Positions 59,105-64,000 of a stretch of 64,000 bases of DNA are shown piece after piece; the stretch's first letter is position 1; every line of letters starts with the position of its first letter. Made by a program: the position numbers and the translations under genes. This DNA comes from Pseudogulbenkiania sp. MAI-1 (GTDB taxonomy: Bacteria > Pseudomonadota > Gammaproteobacteria > Burkholderiales > Chromobacteriaceae), in assembly GCF_000527175.1 (NCBI RefSeq), contig NZ_AZUR01000001.1, positions 3,311,001-3,375,000 of the forward strand. The letters run 5' to 3'. The notes beneath the pieces were generated by a model. The model saw nothing but the letters and a program-made list of their open reading frames with translations. It did not search any database and had not been told where the DNA came from.

Positions 59105-59808
59105 TGGCCGGCACGCTGTTTTTGATCCCCACCCCGCTCGGCGACGAGGCCACGCCCTGGCTGCCCGAGCCGGAGCGCGCCCGCGTGCTGCACATCACCC
59201 ATTTTGTGGTGGAGGCGGAGAAGACCGCGCGCCGCCACCTCAAGGCGCTCGGCGTGACCACGCCGATCCGCGAGCTGACGCTGTCCACGCTGAACGAGCA
59301 CACCAAGCCCGCCGAGGTGGCGGCGCTGCTGCAACCCTTGGCCGAGGGCCACGACCTGGGCCTGGTGTCAGAAGCCGGCTGCCCGGCGGTGGCCGACCCC
59401 GGCGCACAGCTGGTGGCGCTGGCGCACGAGAAGGGCTTCCGCGTGGAGCCGTTGATCGGGCCGTCGTCGATTCTGCTCGCGCTGATGGCGTCCGGCGCCA
59501 ACGGCCAGTGCTTCGCCTTCCACGGCTATTTGCCGGTGGACGCGGCCGAGCGCGCCAAGGCGGTGAAGGAGTTGGAGCAGCGCTCGCGCCAGCGCAACGA
59601 GACGCAGATTTTCATCGAGACGCCGTACCGCAACAACGCGCTGCTGCAACAGCTGCGCGAGACGCTGAGCCCGGCGACGCGGCTGTGCGTGGCGGCCGAC
59701 CTGACGCTGCCCAGCCAGACCATCGTCAGCCGGCGCGTCAAGGACTGGCCGAAGGACGCGCCGGACTTCCACAAGCGCCCGGCGCTGTTCGTGATCCACG
59801 CCGGCTGA
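59104..59808 (+). CDS. Tetrapyrrole-methylase-fold SAM methyltransferase, RsmI-like
   Basis: 234 residues. It starts TLFLIPTPLGDEATPWLPEPERARVL and has LVSEAGCPAVADPGAQLVALAHEKG, IGPSSILLALMASGANGQCFAFHGYLP and ETQIFIETPYRN. These are features of the RsmI/CobA-type methyltransferase fold, though the N-terminus differs from true RsmI (no GNLGDI). It may modify 16S rRNA or have another target. It is coupled to yceF by a one-base overlap. Confidence 0.85.
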   Translation: MAGTLFLIPTPLGDEATPWLPEPERARVLHITHFVVEAEKTARRHLKALGVTTPIRELTLSTLNEHTKPAEVAALLQPLAEGHDLGLVSEAGCPAVADPGAQLVALAHEKGFRVEPLIGPSSILLALMASGANGQCFAFHGYLPVDAAERAKAVKELEQRSRQRNETQIFIETPYRNNALLQQLRETLSPATRLCVAADLTLPSQTIVSRRVKDWPKDAPDFHKRPALFVIHAG

Positions 59809-59823
59809 GCCCTCGCCGACGCC

Positions 59824-59850
59824 AGCTTGGTCCAAGACTTCAGCCAAGCT
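59824..59850. terminator. Weak stem-loop between convergent genes
   Basis: AGCTTGG/CCAAGCT stem with a 13-base loop, without a T-run. It lies in the 47-bp gap between two convergent genes, so a terminator role is plausible only by position. Confidence 0.3.
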
Positions 59851-59855
59851 GTCCG

Positions 59856-60719
59856 TTAGCCCGCACGGGGTGCAAGCAGCCCCGCCAGCTTCTCCCGCGC
59901 CGCCTCATCCAGCCGCTCTCCCGCCAGCCGCAGCGTCGCCCGCCCCATGGCGCGGTAGGCATCGGCACACAGCGCGTCGCCGATGGCGGTGAGATGGCGC
60001 GCCACCGTGCCGGCGTCGCCGCGCACGATCGGTCCGGTCAGCGCCGCAGCCGGTCCCAGCGCCAGCGTGTTGTCGAGCGTCTGGCGCATCAGCCCGCCGA
60101 CCAGCTGCGATGCCACCGCCGCGTCGATGCCCGCCCCGGCGGCCACCTGCAGCGCCAGGGCGTTGAGCGTCACCAGGTAGTTGGACGCCATCGACAGCGC
60201 GGCGTGGTACGCCGCCTTGCCGCCCGGCGCCAGCCGGAACGGGCGTCCGCCGAGGGCTTCGGCCAGCCGTTCCAGTTCGCTGCAGACGCTTTCCTCCCCC
60301 TCCAACGCGCACAGCGTGCCGCCGAATCCCGTCACGGCACGCGCTGGCTCGGCGAACGAGAATGCCGGGTGCAGGCTGCCGATGCGTACCCCGCACTCGG
60401 CCAAGGGCGCCAGCAGACTCGCCTCGCCGGCACCACTGGCGTGGAACACCAGCGCCCCGGCCGGCAGCACGCCGACTTCAGCCAGCGCGTGTGCCGTGTC
60501 GGCGATCGCCGCATCCGGCACGGCCAGCAGGTAGAGCTCGGCCGGCGCCAGCTGGGTCAACTGGCTTACGGCGCGCCCGGCGCCGATGAAGCCGGCGGCG
60601 TCACGGGCATGCACGGCGTCGCGGCACAGCACGTCGACCACGGTATAACCGGCATCACGCGCCAGCCGACCCAGCGTGCGCCCCAGCCGGCCGGCACCGA
60701 TGATGCTCAGGCTGGGCAT
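59856..60719 (-). CDS. Rossmann-like and DUF2520 domain protein
   Basis: 287 residues. N-terminal dinucleotide-binding domain (SIIGAGRLGRTLGRLARDAG; LLAVPDAAIADTA). A C-terminal DUF2520 helical domain includes the conserved GSLHPAFSF and KAAYHAALSMASNYLVTL. The arrangement resembles ketopantoate or pyrroline-carboxylate reductases, but the substrate is unknown. GGAGAGG lies just before the ATG at 60719. Confidence 0.88.
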   Translation of the reverse strand: MPSLSIIGAGRLGRTLGRLARDAGYTVVDVLCRDAVHARDAAGFIGAGRAVSQLTQLAPAELYLLAVPDAAIADTAHALAEVGVLPAGALVFHASGAGEASLLAPLAECGVRIGSLHPAFSFAEPARAVTGFGGTLCALEGEESVCSELERLAEALGGRPFRLAPGGKAAYHAALSMASNYLVTLNALALQVAAGAGIDAAVASQLVGGLMRQTLDNTLALGPAAALTGPIVRGDAGTVARHLTAIGDALCADAYRAMGRATLRLAGERLDEAAREKLAGLLAPRAG

Positions 60720-60806
60720 AGCCTCTCCTCGCATGCTCTGCGCATCAGCGCAGCGTCATGCCATACTGCCAATGACATGATTGATTTCCCCGAATGGATA
60801 TAGCCC

Positions 60807-61376
60807 ATGAAACTGATCCTGTTCCTGCTGCTGCTCGCCCTGCCGCTGTCGTACGCGGCCCTCCTCTACAACGCGCTGGTCGGCCTCAAGCATCAGGTCG
60901 GCAAGTGCTGGGCCAACATCGACGTGCTGCTCAAGCAGCGTCACGACGAATTGCCCAAGCTGGTCGAAGTGTGCCGCCAGTATGCCCAGTTCGAACAGAC
61001 CACGCTGATCAAGGTGATGGAGGCGCGCGCCGCCATCTCGGAAGCGGCGCGTGCCGGCAACATCGGCCGGCTCGGCGAACTGGAAGGCGGACTGGCCGGC
61101 CTGCTCGGCCAGCTGTTCGCCGTGGCCGAGGCCTACCCGGAGCTCAAGGCCGACCAGCAGTTTTCCCACTTGGCGCAACGCATCAGCCAACTGGAGGACA
61201 ACATCGCCGACCGGCGCGAACTCTACAACGAAGCGGTCAACCTCAACAACGTGCGCATCGAACAGTTCCCGGACGTGTTCGTCGCCCGGCTGTTCGGTTT
61301 CCGTCCGGCCACGCCGCTGCGCTTTGCCGCCGCCGAGACGCGCGATGTCGATCTGACAGCACTGTTCCAGCGTTAA
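60807..61376 (+). CDS. LemA-family protein
   Basis: 189 residues. N-terminal membrane segment (ILFLLLLALPLSYAALLYN), then the LemA helical bundle: HQVGKCWANIDVLLKQRHDELPKLVEVC, EAYPELKADQQFSHLAQRISQLEDNIADRRELYNEAVNLNN and FPDVFVARLFGF. The family function is unknown; it is exported and often paired with membrane partners. The next gene starts with GTG directly after its stop. Confidence 0.93.
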   Translation: MKLILFLLLLALPLSYAALLYNALVGLKHQVGKCWANIDVLLKQRHDELPKLVEVCRQYAQFEQTTLIKVMEARAAISEAARAGNIGRLGELEGGLAGLLGQLFAVAEAYPELKADQQFSHLAQRISQLEDNIADRRELYNEAVNLNNVRIEQFPDVFVARLFGFRPATPLRFAAAETRDVDLTALFQR

Positions 61377-62270
61377 GTGAAACGACAGCTGATCCGCCGC
61401 CTGACCGGCCATGGCTGGCTGGCCTTCACCGGCTACCCCGCGCTTCTGTGGCTCGGTGCCAAGCTCAAGCCCGCCCTGCCCTATCCGCTCGCCCTGTCAC
61501 TGTGCATGATGCTCGGCCTCACGGCCTGGTGGCTCAACTACCGCCGCTATCGGCTGATCGCCGACACCCCCACCTCGCGTACCGGTTCGGTGGCCTTGGG
61601 CTACGTCGAACTGTTCGGCCGCGCACGCAGTCACGAACGCGCGCCGCTCTGCAGCACGCTGAGCGGACGGCGCTGCGTCTGGTACCGCTGGGAACGCCGC
61701 CATGCCAGCCGGGAAAGCCCGCTCGAGCCGGAGCAGCGGGAGGAAAGCCACGCCACCTTCCTGCTGCAGGACGGCCGTGGCGAGGTGGTGGTCGACCCGG
61801 AACGGGCCGAGATTCACGCCGCCCACCGCACGCGCTGGCGGGACAAGGAATACCTCTGTAGCGAGGAATGGATCGCCGACGACGACCCACTCTACGTCAT
61901 CGGCGAGCTGATCGCCATCGGCGGCGACACATCGGCGGACCTCGCACGGCGCGACGTGTCCGAGCGGCTGTCGGAGTGGAAGCGCGACCAGCCGGCGCTG
62001 CTGCGCCGCTTCGATCTCGACCGCAGTGGCACCCTCGACGAGCAGGAATGGCTGGCGGCACGCGCCGCCGCCGAACGCGAGGTGCGGCAACAGCAGCGGG
62101 AACTCGCCGCCACCCCGCTGACGCTGCACCTGCAGCCACCGGCCGACGGCCGGCCCTACCTGATCGCCACGCGTTCGCCGCGGGACAACGCCCGCGCCTT
62201 CCGCTGGCGCGCCTGGCTGCATCTGGCGGTCGCCCTGGCCAGCCTGCTGCTCTGGCTGAGGACGGGCTGA
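61377..62270 (+). CDS. LemA-partner membrane protein with GIDE-like region and EF-hand loop
   Basis: 297 residues. Hydrophobic segments near 18-30 and 37-53, and a C-terminal one near 277-294. The middle (about 70-185, VALGYVELFGRARS, RRCVWYRWER, VVVDPERAEI, EWIADDDPLYVIGE) has the order of strands seen in GIDE-type membrane domains often found beside LemA. Residues 213-224 form a canonical EF-hand calcium loop (D-L-D-R-S-G-T-L-D-E-Q-E with ligands at 1, 3, 5, 7, 9, 12). GTG start follows the lemA TAA at once, so the two are coupled. Role unknown; calcium binding is inferred. Confidence 0.72.
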   Translation: MKRQLIRRLTGHGWLAFTGYPALLWLGAKLKPALPYPLALSLCMMLGLTAWWLNYRRYRLIADTPTSRTGSVALGYVELFGRARSHERAPLCSTLSGRRCVWYRWERRHASRESPLEPEQREESHATFLLQDGRGEVVVDPERAEIHAAHRTRWRDKEYLCSEEWIADDDPLYVIGELIAIGGDTSADLARRDVSERLSEWKRDQPALLRRFDLDRSGTLDEQEWLAARAAAEREVRQQQRELAATPLTLHLQPPADGRPYLIATRSPRDNARAFRWRAWLHLAVALASLLLWLRTG

Positions 62271-62307
62271 GCCCGGCCGCCGATCCCAATCCCTTGCCGT
62301 CTTCGGC

Positions 62308-63939
62308 TCAGAGGAGCAACGCCCGCTTGACGATGGGCGCGAGCGCCAGCGAGGGCGGCAAGGCGCCGAAGCCGCCGCCCCAGTCCTCGCCCAGGCGCGA
62401 GGTGCAGAACGCCTCGGCCAGCGGCTCCGGCGCGTAGCGCAGCAGCAGGCTCGCCTGCATCAGCAGCACCAACTGGCGCGCCAGGCGCCGGGCGTCGGCT
62501 TCCTGTTGCAGCGCTGGCCGGCGCAGGCCGTCGGCCAGCCGCGTCAGCGCGTGGCGGTAAGCAGGATGGCGCCCCGGCACCCGCGCCAGCTCCGCCAGCA
62601 GCGCGTCCAGCGCGCGCGGCAACTTGGCCAGGGTACGCAGCACGTCGAGGCACATCACGTTACCCGCCCCTTCCCAGATCGAATTGACCGGCATCTCGGC
62701 GTAGATGCGCGCCATCACGCTCTCCGCCATGTAGGCGTTGCCGCCCATCGCCTCCATCGCCTCGGCCGCCAGCTCCGGCCCGCGCTTGCACACCCAGTAC
62801 TTGGCAGCGGGGATCAAGAGGCGGCGCAGCAGCGTCTCGCCCTCGTCGTCCGGCGCATCGCCGGCGCGTGCCAGGCGCAGGGCCAGGGCGATGGCGGCCT
62901 CGACCTCCAGCGCCATATCGGCCAGCACGTTCTGCATCAGCGGCTGTTCCACCAGCTTCTGGCCGAAGGCCCGGCGATGGCGGCAGTGATGCACCGCCTG
63001 CGACAGCGCCTGGCGCATCAGCCCGGCGGTGCCGAGCACGCAGTCGAGCCGGGTATGGCCGCCCATCTCGAGGATGAGCGGCACGCCGCGCCCCTCCTCG
63101 CCCAGCAGCACACCGTAGGCAGCCTCGAACTCCACCTCGGCCGAAGCGTTGGAGCGGTTGCCGAGCTTATCTTTGAGACGCTGCAGCCGGATCGCGTTGC
63201 GCTGGCCGTCGGGCAGCCAGCGCGGCATGAAGAAGCACGACAAGCCGCCGGGAGCCTGCGCCAGCACCAGGTGAGCGTCGCTCTGCGGCGCCGAGAAAAA
63301 CCACTTGTGGCCGGTGAGGCGGTAGCTGCCGTCGGACGTCGGTTCGGCCCGCGTGGTGTTGGCACGCACGTCGGAGCCGCCCTGCTTCTCGGTCATGCCC
63401 ATGCCGATCAACCCGCCGCGCTTCTGGCCGAACGGCAGGTCGCGCTCGTCGTAGTCGCGGCTGCACAGCGTCGGCAGCCAGTCCAGCGTCAGGCCGGCGT
63501 GTTGCGACAGCACGGGAATCGCGCCGAAGGTCATGGTGGTGGGACACAGCGTGCCGGCCTCGACCTGGGCCTGCAGCAGGAAGGCGGCGGCGCGCGCCAC
63601 GTGCGCGCCCGGCTGGGGATCAACCCACGGCGCGCAGTGCAGGCGGCGGTCGACGATGCCGCGCATCAACGCGTGCCAGGCGGGGTGGAACTCCACCTCG
63701 TCGCGCCGGAAACCCTGGGCGTCGAAGCAGTGCAGCAGCGGAGGATACAGGTTGGCCAGCCGCCCCTGCTCGAAGCTCTCGCGGCGGCCCAGTTCGGCAC
63801 CACAGTAGCTCAGCTGCTCGCGCGCCCAGGCCGCACCTTCGCGCACGATGCCTTCCTGCAAGGCGGCATCGCTGGTGAACAGGTTGTAGTCGACCAGAGG
63901 CGGCGGCTGGTTGAAGACTTCGTGGGTAGACTGGGTCAT
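62308..63939 (-). CDS. aidB: AidB-type acyl-CoA dehydrogenase
   Basis: 543 residues, close to E. coli AidB (541). N-terminal THEVFNQPPPLVDYNLFTSD, flavin-site MGMTEKQGGSDVRANTT and LTGHKWFFSAPQSDAHLVLAQ. The catalytic-region EAMGGNAYMAES, NSIWEGAGNVMCLDVLR, and a C-terminal helical extension that in AidB binds DNA complete it. AidB is induced by alkylation damage and binds DNA near promoters. The ATG at 63939 has GGAG 8 bases upstream. No Ada box was identified in the 61 bp before the right edge. Confidence 0.9.
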   Translation of the reverse strand: MTQSTHEVFNQPPPLVDYNLFTSDAALQEGIVREGAAWAREQLSYCGAELGRRESFEQGRLANLYPPLLHCFDAQGFRRDEVEFHPAWHALMRGIVDRRLHCAPWVDPQPGAHVARAAAFLLQAQVEAGTLCPTTMTFGAIPVLSQHAGLTLDWLPTLCSRDYDERDLPFGQKRGGLIGMGMTEKQGGSDVRANTTRAEPTSDGSYRLTGHKWFFSAPQSDAHLVLAQAPGGLSCFFMPRWLPDGQRNAIRLQRLKDKLGNRSNASAEVEFEAAYGVLLGEEGRGVPLILEMGGHTRLDCVLGTAGLMRQALSQAVHHCRHRRAFGQKLVEQPLMQNVLADMALEVEAAIALALRLARAGDAPDDEGETLLRRLLIPAAKYWVCKRGPELAAEAMEAMGGNAYMAESVMARIYAEMPVNSIWEGAGNVMCLDVLRTLAKLPRALDALLAELARVPGRHPAYRHALTRLADGLRRPALQQEADARRLARQLVLLMQASLLLRYAPEPLAEAFCTSRLGEDWGGGFGALPPSLALAPIVKRALLL

Positions 63940-64000
63940 GCGGAATCTCCTTGCCGGAGCGCGGCCACAAGGGCAGGCGGACAACAGACACCAAAGGGAT

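Overview
The window looks like a chromosomal segment of a high-GC betaproteobacterium of the order Neisseriales, most likely family Chromobacteriaceae. Three things suggest this: an earP gene next to an efp whose product carries the arginine that EarP rhamnosylates; the block rpsA-ihfB-lapA-lapB-pyrF-ugd-hldE; and the cluster yceD-rpmF-plsX-fabH-fabD-fabG-acpP-fabF. The genus is not fixed by anything I can see.

Layout. 1-5.4 kb: accessory or metabolic genes (edge-truncated sugar-binding protein, isochorismatase-like hydrolase, a remnant VOC gene, a membrane diguanylate cyclase, a divergent SDR/LysR pair). 5.4-11.4 kb: a lower-GC accessory block. It has an Ash/Icd-like leader, a DUF1484 gene, a DUF2867 gene, a DKNYY-repeat lipoprotein gene split by an IS30-family element, a TIR-like (PF10137) effector and a PutAbiC-type abortive-infection protein. 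The last four genes all point left. Integron attC-like sites follow at least two of them, so I read this as a cassette cluster without an integrase (CALIN) carrying phage-defence genes. 11.4-18 kb: class II ribonucleotide reductase and a DUF748 AsmA-like protein.

18.3-31.2 kb: a leftward chemosensory operon, in transcription order cheW, cheR-TPR, cheW, mcp, mcp, cheA-REC, cheB, and a REC-GAF-PAS-PAS-GGDEF-EAL output protein. The gene content matches the Wsp surface-sensing systems. It differs in having two MCPs with nearly identical signalling domains, and an output protein with both a cyclase and a phosphodiesterase domain. Two related inverted-repeat elements sit on either side of cheB.

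31.4-64 kb: mostly core genes. These are earP-efp, zapE, cysM, a BON protein, heptose and LPS genes (hldD, hldE, ugd) with lapAB, pyrF, ihfB, rpsA, cmk, aroA, tyrA, folate genes pabB-pabC, the type II fatty-acid cluster, yceD-rpmF, maf (yceF), an RsmI-like methyltransferase, a DUF2520 protein, lemA with a partner gene, and an aidB-type acyl-CoA dehydrogenase. A 266-bp MITE-like element lies upstream of the DUF4936 gene, and an 18-C tract lies between that gene and pabC. I saw no rRNA, tRNA or CRISPR array.

Functions are assigned by reading motifs in the translations. No database search was run.
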